A stretch of DNA of 64,000 nucleotides from Solwaraspora sp. WMMA2056 (GCF_030345095.1 NZ_CP128360.1:4526001-4590000), one strand, 5' to 3'; shown: positions 49,734 to 58,970, numbered from the stretch's first letter. Numbers and translations: made by a program. Notes: generated by a model not told the origin, from the letters alone.

Positions 49734-51392
49734 TCACCGCACCGGCACCGTCGTGGTCACCGTCGCCTGGTCGATGTCGGACAGCCGGATCGTGAACCGG
49801 ACCTCCCAGTCACCCGGCACCGGGAAGGCGACCGACCCGGCGGCGTGGTTGTCGTCGATGGGCAGCAGCAGCGTGGTGACCGGTTCGACCCCGACCGCCG
49901 GCAACGCCGTGGTCATCGACCACTCCTCGACCGGTAGCGGCGCACCCTCGGCCGTGTACACGTAGGCGTGGACGGTGTTGTACTCGCCGAGCTGCACCGG
50001 GTAGATGTCGAACTGCAGCGTGTAGAGCGAACTGGTCAACGTCTGGGCGAAGCTGTCCTGCCCGAGGGCCTGCGCCTCGACGGCGGCGGTGCGGCCCGGG
50101 GTGGTCTGCACCAGCACGGCGCTGACCCCGAGCGCGGCGACGGCCACGGCGACCTCGATGCCGACCAACCCGCGCAGCCGGCCGGACCGGGCCGTCGGCC
50201 ACCGGTTGACCAGCCGACGTGCGTACCCGGCGGTCAGCAGCAACGCCACCGTCAGGGCGACCTTCGCCAGTAGCAGCCGGCCGTAGGTGGTGTCACGCAG
50301 CGCGGTCAGGCTCGCGGTTTCCATCAGCCCCTGGACCGCGCCGGCGAGCACCAGCCAGCAGACCGCGACGGTCGCCCACCGTGACCAGACCGGCAGGATC
50401 CGGCCGAGCACCCGGGGATGGGCGTGGCGCAGCAGGACAGCGCCGAGCACGGCCAGCCCACCCACCCAGATTCCGACGGCGGCGACGTGCACGGTGTCGG
50501 CGACGACGCTGACCGCCGGCACCGGTGCGGCGACGGCATGTCCCGCCAGCGGCCAGGTGACCAGGCCGACGGCGCCCACCGCGCCCACCGCTGCGTGCCG
50601 CCGCCGACCGCCGGCACCGGCCAGCACCGGCGCGATGAGGAGAGCGACGACCGCCGTCACCGCCAGCCGGGCCAGCAACGCCAGCCCGTACCCGCTGGTC
50701 AGCACCGCCGTCAGATCGCCGACGGTGACCTGCCACAGCGCGCTCGCGGTGGCGTACGGCGCCTGGACCCACAGCCCGGCGACGCCTGCCGCCGCGATCA
50801 GCCCCAGCCCGACGCGGACCATCAGCACCGCCGGCCGCCGCCGCACCCCCGGCGGCCACAGCGCGGCGAGCAGCAGCGTCGGGCCGAGGACCAGCACCAC
50901 GCCGAGGTAGCCGACGTACTTGCTGACCGCGACCGCCACGGTGACCGCCGGCTGCTGCCCGTCGGCGTCGATCTCCGGTACGGTCGCCGACGGCGCACCC
51001 ACCGAGTAGGTGTACCCGCTGCCCACCGGATGGCTGTCCGCGGAGATGATCCGGTAGCTGACCAGGTAGGTGCCGAGCGGCCGGTCCGGGACCCGTACGG
51101 GGATGACGACGGTGTTGCCCTCGGCCCTCGGCGTGCCGTCGGTGATGCGTTTGCCGTCGGGCGCGAGCACCTGAAGGCGGTCGGTCACCGGCCGCACCGG
51201 TTCGCTGAAGGTCAGGACGATCTGGCGCGGTGCGCTGCCCAGCACCGACCCCGGCACCGGGTCGGCCGTCACCAGGACGGCGTGCGCGGCGGCCGGACCC
51301 GCCGGTGCGGCGAGGACCAGCAGCCCACTGACCACCAGCACTGCCAGGCCGGAGGCGCCGTGGCGCCACCAGCGGTCGACCCGTCGTCGCAT
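49734..51392 (-). CDS. CopC-CopD fusion copper-resistance/uptake protein
   Basis: A 552-residue protein. A signal peptide ends at AAA just before His in AHAVLVTADP, giving the N-terminal histidine ligand of CopC. The CopC domain (about 38-135) also has the SADSHPVGSG motif with Asp and His ligands. Eight membrane helices of CopD follow (150-430), and a C-terminal FixH-like beta domain (about 440-552) ends the protein. Such fusions move copper across the membrane or deliver it to cuproenzymes. I prefer ATG 51392 because it starts the signal peptide; ATG 51446 would add 18 residues. Confidence 0.9.
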   Translation of the reverse strand: MRRRVDRWWRHGASGLAVLVVSGLLVLAAPAGPAAAHAVLVTADPVPGSVLGSAPRQIVLTFSEPVRPVTDRLQVLAPDGKRITDGTPRAEGNTVVIPVRVPDRPLGTYLVSYRIISADSHPVGSGYTYSVGAPSATVPEIDADGQQPAVTVAVAVSKYVGYLGVVLVLGPTLLLAALWPPGVRRRPAVLMVRVGLGLIAAAGVAGLWVQAPYATASALWQVTVGDLTAVLTSGYGLALLARLAVTAVVALLIAPVLAGAGGRRRHAAVGAVGAVGLVTWPLAGHAVAAPVPAVSVVADTVHVAAVGIWVGGLAVLGAVLLRHAHPRVLGRILPVWSRWATVAVCWLVLAGAVQGLMETASLTALRDTTYGRLLLAKVALTVALLLTAGYARRLVNRWPTARSGRLRGLVGIEVAVAVAALGVSAVLVQTTPGRTAAVEAQALGQDSFAQTLTSSLYTLQFDIYPVQLGEYNTVHAYVYTAEGAPLPVEEWSMTTALPAVGVEPVTTLLLPIDDNHAAGSVAFPVPGDWEVRFTIRLSDIDQATVTTTVPVR

Positions 51393-51491
51393 CGTCCCAC
51401 TTCCCACCCCAGATAGTTCGTCGCGGACGGGAGAATGGTTCATCACCCCGCCCGCAGACGCACACGGCGGGGTCGTGGCGGTGACGTGACG

Positions 51492-51725
51492 TCAGACCAG
51501 CGGCGCCACCGTCGTACCGTCGCGGTCGCGGACGGTGATCGCTTCGACGGGGCACGACTCGGCGGCGTCGATCACCGCGTCGTCGGGGGAGACGTCGGTG
51601 GCCGTGGCCCGGGAGACGCCGTCGACCATGGCGAACCGCTGCGGCGCGAGGCCGGCGCAGATGCCGGCGCCGACACAACGTCGCGGGTCGACGTGCACCA
51701 GCCAGGTCGTCTCGGCGGCGCTCAT
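51492..51725 (-). CDS. 3Fe-4S ferredoxin (P450 redox partner)
   Basis: A 77-residue single-cluster ferredoxin. The ligand pattern is CVGAGIC near residues 17-23 (with one position replaced, giving three cysteines in total including SCPVE), as in the [3Fe-4S] ferredoxins paired with actinobacterial P450s. The ATG overlaps the P450 stop (ATGA), so it is translated with the P450 and passes electrons to it. No reductase gene is adjacent. Confidence 0.93.
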   Translation of the reverse strand: MSAAETTWLVHVDPRRCVGAGICAGLAPQRFAMVDGVSRATATDVSPDDAVIDAAESCPVEAITVRDRDGTTVAPLV

Positions 51726-52930
51726 CCCCAGCTCACCGGCATGCTGCGCAGCCCCCGCACGATCAGGCCGCTCTTCCAGACCAGCTGCTCCTCGGGTACG
51801 GCCAGACGCAGCCCGGGCAGGTGCCGCAGCACGGCCTCGACGGCCACCTGCAACTCCATCCGGGCCAGCTGGGCACCCAGGCAGTGGTGGACTCCGTGGC
51901 CGAAGCCGATGTGCGGGTTGGGTTCCCGTGCCAGGTCGAGTGCGTCGGGGTCGGGAAAGACCGCCGGGTCGCGGTTGGCCGCCGACAGGGAGCAGATGAC
52001 GGGTTCGCCGGCACGCACCAGGGTCCCGCCGACGTCGACGTCGGCGGTGGCGTACCGGGCGAAGGCCGCGGCGACGCCGAGTGGGACGTAGCGCATCAGT
52101 TCCTCGACGGCGGCCGGCACCCGGTCGGGGTCGGCGCGCAGCGCCGCGAACTGCTCCGGGTTGGTCAGCAGCAGATAGACGAAGTTGGGGATCTGGGTGA
52201 CCGTCGTTTCGTGCCCGGCGGCCAGCAGACCGGCGGCGAGCTGGACCAGTTCGGTCTCGGTGAGCCGGTCGGCGTCGGCGTCGCGGGCCGCGACCATGGC
52301 CCCCAGCAGGTCGTCGGTGGGCTGGCGGCGGCGTTGGGCGACGAGCCCGGCGATGTAGCCGTAGAGGTTGTCCAGGTAGTCCTGCACCTGTTGCGGGGTC
52401 AGCGAGGTGGTCGAGACGATCGCCTCGGACCAGACGTGGAACCGGTCCCGGTCGGCGTACGGCACTCCGAGCAGTTCACAGATCACCCGGATCGGCAGTG
52501 CCGTGGCGAACTCGGCCACCAGGTCGGCGGGTGGGCCCTTGTCGACCATGTCGGTGAGCAGTTCGTCGGCGAAGCGGACCGCCTGCGGGCGCAGCTGCTC
52601 GACCCGGCGGGCGGTGAACGCCTTGGCGACCAGCCGCCGCAGCCGGGTGTGTTCGGGGGGATCCATCGACAGCACCCCGCCTTCGATTCGTCGAGGGATG
52701 ATCCGTGGCTCGTCGCGGGTGACGCTGGCGGCGCGGGAGAACCGGGGGTCGCCCAGGACGAAGCGGACGTCGGCGTAGCGGGTGGCCAGCCAGGCGGGTT
52801 CCCCGAAGGGCAGCTGCACCCGCAGGAGCGGGAGCCGTTGACGTATCTGCTGGTAGCTGGGGTCGAGCCGGAGCCGGTCGGGTGGCGCGAAGGGGTAGGC
52901 GCGGGGCGGTTCGGATCGGGCGTCGGTCAC
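51722..52930 (-). CDS. Cytochrome P450 (class I, CYP105/107-like)
   Basis: A 402-residue soluble P450. The I-helix has AGHETT (238-243), the K-helix ExxR is Glu277-Arg280, and the heme loop FGHGVHHCLGA has Cys350 as thiolate ligand. All catalytic landmarks are intact, so it should be an active monooxygenase. The GTG at 52930 has a GGAGG site seven bases upstream; ATG 53014 is a less likely start. Downstream is its ferredoxin. Substrate unknown; there is no biosynthetic gene cluster nearby. Confidence 0.93.
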   Translation of the reverse strand: MTDARSEPPRAYPFAPPDRLRLDPSYQQIRQRLPLLRVQLPFGEPAWLATRYADVRFVLGDPRFSRAASVTRDEPRIIPRRIEGGVLSMDPPEHTRLRRLVAKAFTARRVEQLRPQAVRFADELLTDMVDKGPPADLVAEFATALPIRVICELLGVPYADRDRFHVWSEAIVSTTSLTPQQVQDYLDNLYGYIAGLVAQRRRQPTDDLLGAMVAARDADADRLTETELVQLAAGLLAAGHETTVTQIPNFVYLLLTNPEQFAALRADPDRVPAAVEELMRYVPLGVAAAFARYATADVDVGGTLVRAGEPVICSLSAANRDPAVFPDPDALDLAREPNPHIGFGHGVHHCLGAQLARMELQVAVEAVLRHLPGLRLAVPEEQLVWKSGLIVRGLRSMPVSWG

Positions 52931-53142
52931 GGTACGCCTCCTCGGCGGGCGTCGGTCACTGACGGTGTCGTTGTGGGTACTCGTCCACCGATCGCCGATC
53001 GTAGTGAGATTCATCGATCATTTACAGCCATGGTGTCACCCGGTCGACTGAGGTGTCTTCGTGTTCCTGTGTGGAGAATCCGCTTCGCGGCTACGCTCGA
53101 TCCGTACGCGGCACCCCCCGCTCGTGTGTCGAGGGGGAGTCG

Positions 53143-53808
53143 ATGGCGGTCGTAGGTCGGTGGTTCGCCGCCGTGGCGGTGCTGGCACTGCTGTCGGCAG
53201 GTACGGCGTGTGGTGGCGCGACCCGGTTCGGCACGGCACCGGTCGGTGGTCCGTCCGTTGCGGCGGACCAGGTGGCTCACGGCCCGAGCCCGGCCGACGT
53301 CCGGTTCCTCCACGAGATGATCGTCCATCACCAGCTGTCGGTGGACATGGCGGCGATGGTCGACGTCCGGGGCAGTCGGTACGAGGTGAAGACGCTCGCC
53401 GCCGAGCTGGGGCGCGTCCAGCGGGACCAGATCCGGATCATGCGCGGATGGTTGCGTGAGTGGGAGTCGGCCGCGAGCGCCGAGCCGTCGGCATCGGCGT
53501 CGCACCTGCTCCGCACGCCTGCCACCGCTTCGCCGGCGTCGTCGGTGAGCGGGTCGACGCGGCCGCCCGTACCGACTCCGGGGGTGGCGACGCAGGCGCA
53601 GTTGTCGGCGTTGGCGCGGGCCGGAGGAGCAGCGCTGGACCGGTTGTTCCTCGACCTGCTGATCAGTCACCACCAGCGGTCGGTGGACCTCGCGACGGCG
53701 TACCAGCGGGTCGGCGACCCCCCCGCCGTCCGGAGGCTGGCGCAGCAGATCGCGGCGACACACCAGGAACGGCTCGAACTCAGTCGGTCGTTGCTTGCCG
53801 CCAACTGA
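53143..53808 (+). CDS. DUF305-family lipoprotein
   Basis: A 221-residue exported lipoprotein. The signal peptide ends in a lipobox SAGTAC with the lipidated cysteine near residue 23. The mature part has two copies of the DUF305 signature helix: HEMIVHHQLSVDMA and LLISHHQRSVDLA. Their paired histidines could bind metal, as proposed for copper-associated DUF305 proteins, which fits the nearby YcnI and CopCD genes. ATG with a GAGGGGGAG site. A 12-bp palindrome (53824-53835) lies just after the stop. Confidence 0.88.
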   Translation: MAVVGRWFAAVAVLALLSAGTACGGATRFGTAPVGGPSVAADQVAHGPSPADVRFLHEMIVHHQLSVDMAAMVDVRGSRYEVKTLAAELGRVQRDQIRIMRGWLREWESAASAEPSASASHLLRTPATASPASSVSGSTRPPVPTPGVATQAQLSALARAGGAALDRLFLDLLISHHQRSVDLATAYQRVGDPPAVRRLAQQIAATHQERLELSRSLLAAN

Positions 53809-53877
53809 CAGCCGACAACCTATCGTCCTAGGACGCGCTACAGGGTGTGCACCACCGCCATCAACGACAGAGAGGGT

Positions 53878-54393
53878 TCAGCTCTCGTCGTCTGGCTGAG
53901 CGTGCGAAAAGATCACCGGAGTTACCGGACGGACGGCGGCAGCTGACGTGTCGACCCGGGTCGGGGCCGTCGTCATCGGCACGTGTTCACCGGTCAGTAC
54001 CAGCAGCTGGTACGCGCGTTCCGCAGGCAGCCGCCCGGTGACGATCGCGACCCGCAACGGTACGGGTGGTCCGCCTGCGACGACCTCGACCGGCAGGTCG
54101 AGCACCCGGGGGTCGACCTGCCGGTCGGCGAGGTGCCCGGCGGCAGCGGGCGGCAGGTCCCGCCACGGCCGTACGGTGTGCTCGGTGAAGCCGTGACCGG
54201 CCCACTGCTCGGCCTGCGCGCTGACCCGGTCGGCGACGTGCTGGGGCACGACGTCGCGCCCCCCGAGGTCGTCGCTGAGCAACGCCCGGGCCAGCGGGCT
54301 GAGGTCGGCGACCGGGCACCAACGGGTGCGCCTGCCCCGACGGGCGGCCGTCGTCGCGCCACCCGGGGTGTCTGAGTCGAGGTCAGGCGGCAT
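53878..54393 (-). CDS. Hypothetical soluble protein
   Basis: A 171-residue protein with no signal peptide, membrane helix or family I recognise. A compact middle (about 25-150) has regular hydrophobic spacing and contains DLSPLARALL and LPVEVVAGGP segments. Starts at ATG 54393 or 54402 are both possible. Codon bias supports coding. It is convergent with the DUF305 gene and divergent from the next gene. Confidence 0.6.
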   Translation of the reverse strand: MPPDLDSDTPGGATTAARRGRRTRWCPVADLSPLARALLSDDLGGRDVVPQHVADRVSAQAEQWAGHGFTEHTVRPWRDLPPAAAGHLADRQVDPRVLDLPVEVVAGGPPVPLRVAIVTGRLPAERAYQLLVLTGEHVPMTTAPTRVDTSAAAVRPVTPVIFSHAQPDDES

Positions 54394-54509
54394 GACGACC
54401 ATCCAAGCATGATCGATTGAGGTTCCGTGGCAAGGGGTCGCAGGTGACCTGGCTCCGCCGCCCGGGGCGGCGGCGGTTTGCCGACTGGTCCGGCGGGTAG
54501 CCCCGTGGG

Positions 54510-54911
54510 GTGTCTGACGACGATCGACAGCGGTTGGCGCCGCCGGCGGGGGTCGGCACACCGACGGAGGAACGCTGGGAGTACGGCTACCTGTACTTCG
54601 TCCACACGGTCGCACCAGCGCAGGGGTCGCAGCCGCCGGTCGCCGGTCCGACGGTGACGGTGGTGGCCGACGGCGCGGGGCACCGGTGCGCGGTGCTGGC
54701 GGGGCGTCGGCTGGAGGTGCTCAACGAGTTGGGCGGTGCGGGCTGGGTGATCAGCGACGGGTTGTGGAATCCCGAGCAGGTGCGGTGGCTGGCCGAGGCG
54801 GTGGGGGCGGTGGACGGGGTCGACCGGATGGTCGGGTACTGGCAGTCGTTCATGCGTCGCCGGGTGGGCGGGGACCCGGACGGCGACGGTGAGTCGCCAG
54901 GGGGGCGTTGA
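54510..54911 (+). CDS. DUF4177-like small hypothetical protein
   Basis: A 133-residue soluble protein. The central part has the DUF4177-like pattern of an aromatic-rich strand (WEYGYLYFVHTV) followed by LEVLNELGGAGWVISDG. That LNxLGxxGW element is the recognisable feature. The C-terminal 20 residues are disordered. GTG start. Function unknown. Confidence 0.6.
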   Translation: MSDDDRQRLAPPAGVGTPTEERWEYGYLYFVHTVAPAQGSQPPVAGPTVTVVADGAGHRCAVLAGRRLEVLNELGGAGWVISDGLWNPEQVRWLAEAVGAVDGVDRMVGYWQSFMRRRVGGDPDGDGESPGGR

Positions 54912-55027
54912 GGGGCGCGTTATAGTGGCGCTCGCCAGGTGACAGCACCCGATGGGGGCCGTCGGCTCGCTCGCCGCCGCTGTGTGTCCGCTCCGGGGGG
55001 ACGGCCGGTCGGGGCGGGGGAGAGGAA

Positions 55028-55663
55028 GTGTCGGTGTCGCGTCCGTCCGCGCAGTCCGCGTCGACGCGGGCCGATGTGGCGTCGCGCGTGGTGACTGTTC
55101 CCAACTTCATCAGTTTTGTCCGCTTGCTTGGTGTTCCGCTGTTCCTGTACCTGTTCCTGGTGCAGCGGGCGGACGTCGCGGCCGTCGTGGTGCTCGCGGT
55201 CGGTGGTACCACCGACTGGGTGGACGGGTTCGTCGCGCGCCGGATGCGGCAGGTGTCCCGTCTGGGGGAGCTGCTCGATCCGCTCGCTGACCGGCTGTAC
55301 ATTCTGGCCACGTTGGTGGCGTTCACCGTCCGTGAGGTGATGCCCTGGCAGTTCACCGTGGCGCTGCTGGGCCGTGAGGTGCTCTTGGCAGGGAGCCTTG
55401 TGGTGCTGCGCCGGTTCGGTTACGGGCCTCCGCAGGTGCACTACGTCGGCAAGACCGCGACCTTCGTGTTGTTGGCGGCCTTCCCGATCCTGTTGCTGTC
55501 GGCGGTGCTCGGCTTCACCACCCTGGCGACGGTCGCGGCAGCGGTCGGCTGGGGGCTGGCCTGGTGGGGTCTGGTGCTGTACTGGCTGGCCGGCCTGCTG
55601 TACGTGTGGCAGACCGCCGCGTTGGTGCGGTCGATCCGGGTGACAGGGACGGAGCGCGCATGA
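55028..55663 (+). CDS. CDP-alcohol phosphatidyltransferase
   Basis: A 211-residue integral membrane enzyme of phospholipid synthesis with about six helices. The family motif D-x2-D-G-x2-A-R-x8-G-x3-D-x3-D is fully present (TDWVDGFVAR, then GELLDPLADR). It transfers a phosphatidyl group from CDP-diacylglycerol to a glycerol- or inositol-phosphate-type acceptor. The acceptor is uncertain; PgsA-like activity is likeliest. It begins an operon: the ATG of the next gene overlaps its stop. Confidence 0.93.
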   Translation: MSVSRPSAQSASTRADVASRVVTVPNFISFVRLLGVPLFLYLFLVQRADVAAVVVLAVGGTTDWVDGFVARRMRQVSRLGELLDPLADRLYILATLVAFTVREVMPWQFTVALLGREVLLAGSLVVLRRFGYGPPQVHYVGKTATFVLLAAFPILLLSAVLGFTTLATVAAAVGWGLAWWGLVLYWLAGLLYVWQTAALVRSIRVTGTERA

Positions 55664-56562
55664 GTGGCGTCGATGGTGGCCGGGGCCGGGGCTTCGTGCC
55701 CGACCTGCTGACGGAGCTGTTCCAGACACCGCTGGATCCCGGCTACGCCGATGCCGCAGCGCGGCGGGCGGCGGTGGGTCCACGACGGGGCTGGCGGCGC
55801 AGGGCCGCCCGGGGACTGACCGCCGTGTCGATGGCCGCCGTGGGCTTCCTTCTGGTGTTGGCGTACCAGAAGACGGTCGAGGAGGAGCCGAGCCGGTCGC
55901 AGGCACGCGCCGGCCTGGTCGCTCAGGTCACCCAACGGCAGGCGGAGACCGACGAGCTGCAGGCGCGGGCGGACACGTTGCGCGACGAGGTGGCCCGTCA
56001 GCGCGACGCCGCGTTGGAGGGTTCACAAGCGGCTGACCTGCGTGACCTTGAGGCTGCGGCCGGGCTGGCCCGGGTCCGTGGCGACGGGGTGGTGGTGCGG
56101 TTGGCGGACGGTCCGGAGACGGTGGATCCGGTGACCGGTCAGGGGCAGGTGAACGAGTTGGGCCGGGTGCTCGACCGGGACCTGCAGGATGTGGCGAACG
56201 CCTTGTGGGGTGCTGGGGCGGAGGCGGTGTCGGTCAACGGCCAGCGGTTGACGTCGACGTCGACGATCCGGGCGGCGGGCAGCGCTATCCTGGTGGACTT
56301 CCGGCCGTTGACGGGGCCGTACGAGGTGTCGGCGATCGGGCCGGGGCAGCTGGCCGACGATTTCCGGTCCAGCCAGGTGGCGGCGTTGCTCAGGATGATC
56401 TCGGCGGAGCATGGTTTGTCGATCGAGGTACGTTCTGCCGAGGATCTGGTGTTGCCGGCGGCGGGGGAGCCGCAGCTGCGGTACGCCCGGGCGGCACCGT
56501 CCGGTCCGCCTGCCGCCGATGGCGCTGATCCGTCCGTGACGACTTCGGGAGGCCCTCGATGA
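55660..56562 (+). CDS. DUF881 membrane protein, first copy
   Basis: A 300-residue protein. One membrane helix (about 49-67), then a coiled coil (80-125, QRQAETDELQARADTLRDEV) and an extracytoplasmic DUF881 domain (130-270) with ANALWGAGAEAVSVNGQRL and the GPYEVSAIG strand. DUF881 proteins resemble Bacillus YlxW/YlxX and lie beside cell-division genes in many Gram-positives; their function is unproven. It is translationally coupled at both ends, with the phosphatidyltransferase and the sbp gene (ATGA overlaps). Confidence 0.92.
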   Translation: MSGVDGGRGRGFVPDLLTELFQTPLDPGYADAAARRAAVGPRRGWRRRAARGLTAVSMAAVGFLLVLAYQKTVEEEPSRSQARAGLVAQVTQRQAETDELQARADTLRDEVARQRDAALEGSQAADLRDLEAAAGLARVRGDGVVVRLADGPETVDPVTGQGQVNELGRVLDRDLQDVANALWGAGAEAVSVNGQRLTSTSTIRAAGSAILVDFRPLTGPYEVSAIGPGQLADDFRSSQVAALLRMISAEHGLSIEVRSAEDLVLPAAGEPQLRYARAAPSGPPAADGADPSVTTSGGPR

Positions 56563-56891
56563 CCGCCGTGTTGGCGTTGCTCGCCGGGATGCTGCTGGGT
56601 GTCTATTTCGATCCGGTGGTGCCGGCGGTGTTGCAGCCGTATCTGCCGATCGCAGTGGTGGCGGCGTTGGACGCCGTGTTCGGTGGGGTGCGGGCCAAGT
56701 TGGACGGGATCTTCGACGACAAGCAGTTCGTGATTTCGTTCATCTCGAATGTGCTGGTGGCGGGGCTGATCGTGTACCTGGGGGACCAGTTGGGCGTGGG
56801 TGGGCAGCTGTCGACCGGGGTCGTGGTGGTGCTCGGGGTGCGGATCTTCGGCAATGTCGCGGCGATCCGTCGGCATCTGTTCCGGGCGTGA
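56559..56891 (+). CDS. sbp: Small basic protein, sbp/DUF1290 family
   Basis: A 110-residue membrane protein with three helices (about 3-17, 28-42, 60-78). It contains the conserved YLPIAVVAALDAVFGG segment and ends in the basic IRRHLFRA. It is always found between the two DUF881 genes in actinomycetes, as here, with overlaps on both sides (ATGA and GTGA). Function unknown, presumably a complex with the DUF881 proteins. Confidence 0.92.
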   Translation: MTAVLALLAGMLLGVYFDPVVPAVLQPYLPIAVVAALDAVFGGVRAKLDGIFDDKQFVISFISNVLVAGLIVYLGDQLGVGGQLSTGVVVVLGVRIFGNVAAIRRHLFRA

Positions 56892-57778
56892 GGCGGGCGA
56901 TGACGCAACGTAGGCAGACAGGGACCGGTTGGCCGCAGGAGGATGCTCCGGTGTCCGGGGCCGCCGCCACTGCCGCGCCGCCGGTTGTGCCGGGTGAGGG
57001 TTCGGTCGCAGCGGGTGGGGCGGTGCCTTCCGATGGCGGTGGTGATGGCGGTAACGGTGGGTCGGTGCGGGCGCGGTGGTCGCGGATGGCGGCCTCACCG
57101 GCGGGGTTGATCATTGTGGGGCTGTTGGTGCTGCTCGGGTTCACCCTGGTGGTGCAGGTGCGGAGTAATTCCACGGATCCGACGTTGACGGCCGCCCGTC
57201 AGGAGGACCTGGTGCGGATCCTGTCGGATCTGGAGGCGCGTGAGGAGCGCCTGCGGCAGGAAATCGCGGAGCTGGAGGAGAGCCAGCGGCAGTTGACCTC
57301 GGGTGCGCAGGGTCGGGCGGCGGCATTGGCGGAGGCGTCGCGGCGGGCGGACGAGTTGGGTGTGCTCGGCGGTGGTCTGCCGGCGCAGGGGCCGGGTCTG
57401 CGGGTGCGGTTCGTGGCGGGTCGGGAGCCGATCCGGGCGTCGGAGTTGTTGGACGCGGTGCAGGAGTTGCGTGGGGCGGGTGCGGAGGCGATGCAGATCG
57501 GTGGGGGTGACGGCCGGTCGGTGCGGGTGGTGGCGAGTACGTACTTCCTGGATGGCGATGGTGGAGTGGAGGTCGACGGGGTGCGGTTGACCGGCCCGTA
57601 CGAGGTGGTGGCGATCGGGGATCCGTCGACGATGCGCACGGCGTTGAACATTCCGGGTGGGGTGGTGGCGTCGGTGTCGGGTGACGGCGGTACGGTGATC
57701 GTCGAGGAACGCGATGTGGTCGATGTGTCGGCCACGAGCGCCCCGATCCAGTTGCGTTACGCGCGTCCGGTCTCCTGA
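56888..57778 (+). CDS. DUF881 membrane protein, second copy
   Basis: A 296-residue paralogue of the upstream DUF881 protein with the same layout. A disordered cytoplasmic start of 60 residues, one membrane helix (about 75-92), a coiled coil (100-140) and the DUF881 domain ending in GPYEVVAIGDPSTM and an IQLRYARP tail follow. The GTG start overlaps the sbp stop. It completes the DUF881-sbp-DUF881 module, which probably forms a membrane complex. Confidence 0.92.
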   Translation: MRRAMTQRRQTGTGWPQEDAPVSGAAATAAPPVVPGEGSVAAGGAVPSDGGGDGGNGGSVRARWSRMAASPAGLIIVGLLVLLGFTLVVQVRSNSTDPTLTAARQEDLVRILSDLEAREERLRQEIAELEESQRQLTSGAQGRAAALAEASRRADELGVLGGGLPAQGPGLRVRFVAGREPIRASELLDAVQELRGAGAEAMQIGGGDGRSVRVVASTYFLDGDGGVEVDGVRLTGPYEVVAIGDPSTMRTALNIPGGVVASVSGDGGTVIVEERDVVDVSATSAPIQLRYARPVS

Positions 57779-57844
57779 CCGGGCGGGTGCCCCGCTCCGG
57801 TGGGGGTTGTCAGTGGTGTGCTGCTCAGAGGTGAGGGACCGGCC

Positions 57845-58225
57845 GTGATTCCAGAGGATCTGCGGTATACCGCGGAGCATGAGTGGGTGGCGGGCGACGA
57901 CGCCGGCGCCGTGCGGGTGGGGGTCACTCATTTCGCGCAGGACGCGTTGGGTGACATCGTGTTCGTCGAGTTGCCGGCGGTCGGTTCCGAGGTTTCGGCG
58001 GGTGAGCCGTGTGGCGAGATCGAGTCGACCAAGAGTGTGTCTGAGATCTACGCGCCGGTGAGTGGCACGGTGGTGGCGTGCAACGAGGCGCTGGTGGACG
58101 CGCCGGAGACGGTCAATTCGGACCCGTACGGGGCGGGTTGGCTGATGCGGGTGGAGCCGTCGGATCCGCAGGCGTTGGGCGGGTTGCTCGACGCGGCGGC
58201 GTACCGGGAGCTCACCGAGCGCTGA
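57845..58225 (+). CDS. gcvH: Glycine cleavage system H protein
   Basis: A 126-residue lipoyl carrier of the glycine cleavage complex. The lipoylated lysine is Lys63 in [12 protein letters not shown]. The N-terminal [13 protein letters not shown] is the family hallmark. It shuttles the aminomethyl group between P- and T-proteins. The GTG 57845 start gives the usual length; the frame from 57800 adds residues without homology. The partner gcvP is 3 kb downstream and gcvT is not in the window. Confidence 0.95.
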   Translation: MIPEDLRYTAEHEWVAGDDAGAVRVGVTHFAQDALGDIVFVELPAVGSEVSAGEPCGEIESTKSVSEIYAPVSGTVVACNEALVDAPETVNSDPYGAGWLMRVEPSDPQALGGLLDAAAYRELTER

Positions 58226-58267
58226 CGGGTGTCCGGGGGGCGTTGTATCGTGTGCCCGCGAGTCTTG

Positions 58268-58297
58268 TTGACCCTAGTTTTCGGCGCTGGCTAGGCT
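58268..58297 (+). promoter_or_regulatory. Promoter before the garA gene
   Basis: TTGACC (-35, 58268-58273), an 18-base spacer and TAGGCT (-10, 58292-58297). It resembles housekeeping promoters and lies about 150 bases before the FHA-protein start, giving a long leader in which I see no clear structure. Confidence 0.6.
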
Positions 58298-58449
58298 CGC
58301 CCAGTCGTCCGAGAAGCCAACTACAGTCGAGCGTTGCGGAGTAATTGCCGTACCGGCATGGGGGAGCTTGCGCCTTGCGATCCATCAAGGGTTGGTGGCT
58401 TGCCCGACAGACCCGACGCGAACCGAACAACAGATCCGTGAGGTGGTCC

Positions 58450-58902
58450 ATGACTCGCCCAGACGACGAGTTCCCCCCGCTCGACGTCACGTCGACGTTG
58501 AATCTCGGTTCGCTCGATGAAGTGTTGGAGGGGCCGGACGCCGATGTGGTGCCGAGCCGGATGTCGGGTTCGCTGCCGCCAGGGATGGCGTTGCTGGTGG
58601 TGCGGCGGGGTCCGAACGCGGGGGCCCGGTTCCTGTTGGACCATGATGTGACGACGAGCGGCCGGCATCCGGACAGTGACATCTTCCTGGACGATGTGAC
58701 GGTGTCGCGGCGGCACGCGGAGTTTCACCGTGACGTCGGTACCTTCACCGTGCGCGATGTGGGTAGCCTGAATGGCACCTATGTCAATCGTGAGCGGGTG
58801 GAAGCGGCGACCCTGAGCAATGGTGACGAGGTCCAGATCGGTAAGTTCCGGCTGGTCTTCATCGCTGGTCCGCGGCCGGACGAGGAGGCTGGCCGCGGCT
58901 GA
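58450..58902 (+). CDS. garA: FHA-domain metabolic regulator, GarA/OdhI type
   Basis: A 150-residue protein. The short N-terminal segment TSTLNLG (14-20) corresponds to the conserved threonine motif that PknB/PknG phosphorylate in GarA. The FHA domain (about 50-135) has SGRHPDSDI, VSRRHAEF and SLNGTYVN, the phosphothreonine-binding loops. Unphosphorylated GarA inhibits alpha-ketoglutarate dehydrogenase and glutamate dehydrogenase; phosphorylation makes the FHA domain bind its own tail and releases the enzymes. ATG 58450 is the family start. Confidence 0.93.
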   Translation: MTRPDDEFPPLDVTSTLNLGSLDEVLEGPDADVVPSRMSGSLPPGMALLVVRRGPNAGARFLLDHDVTTSGRHPDSDIFLDDVTVSRRHAEFHRDVGTFTVRDVGSLNGTYVNRERVEAATLSNGDEVQIGKFRLVFIAGPRPDEEAGRG

Positions 58903-58970
58903 TGCCGGGGTGCGTGCGGAGGTGGTGCCGTGCGTGGTGTGGCTGACGCCGGTGGTGAGCCGGGGGTGTC

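Noticed and set aside
51492-52930. Start of a secondary-metabolite cluster around the P450
   Set aside because: No polyketide, peptide-synthetase, terpene or tailoring genes other than the P450 and ferredoxin lie within reach.
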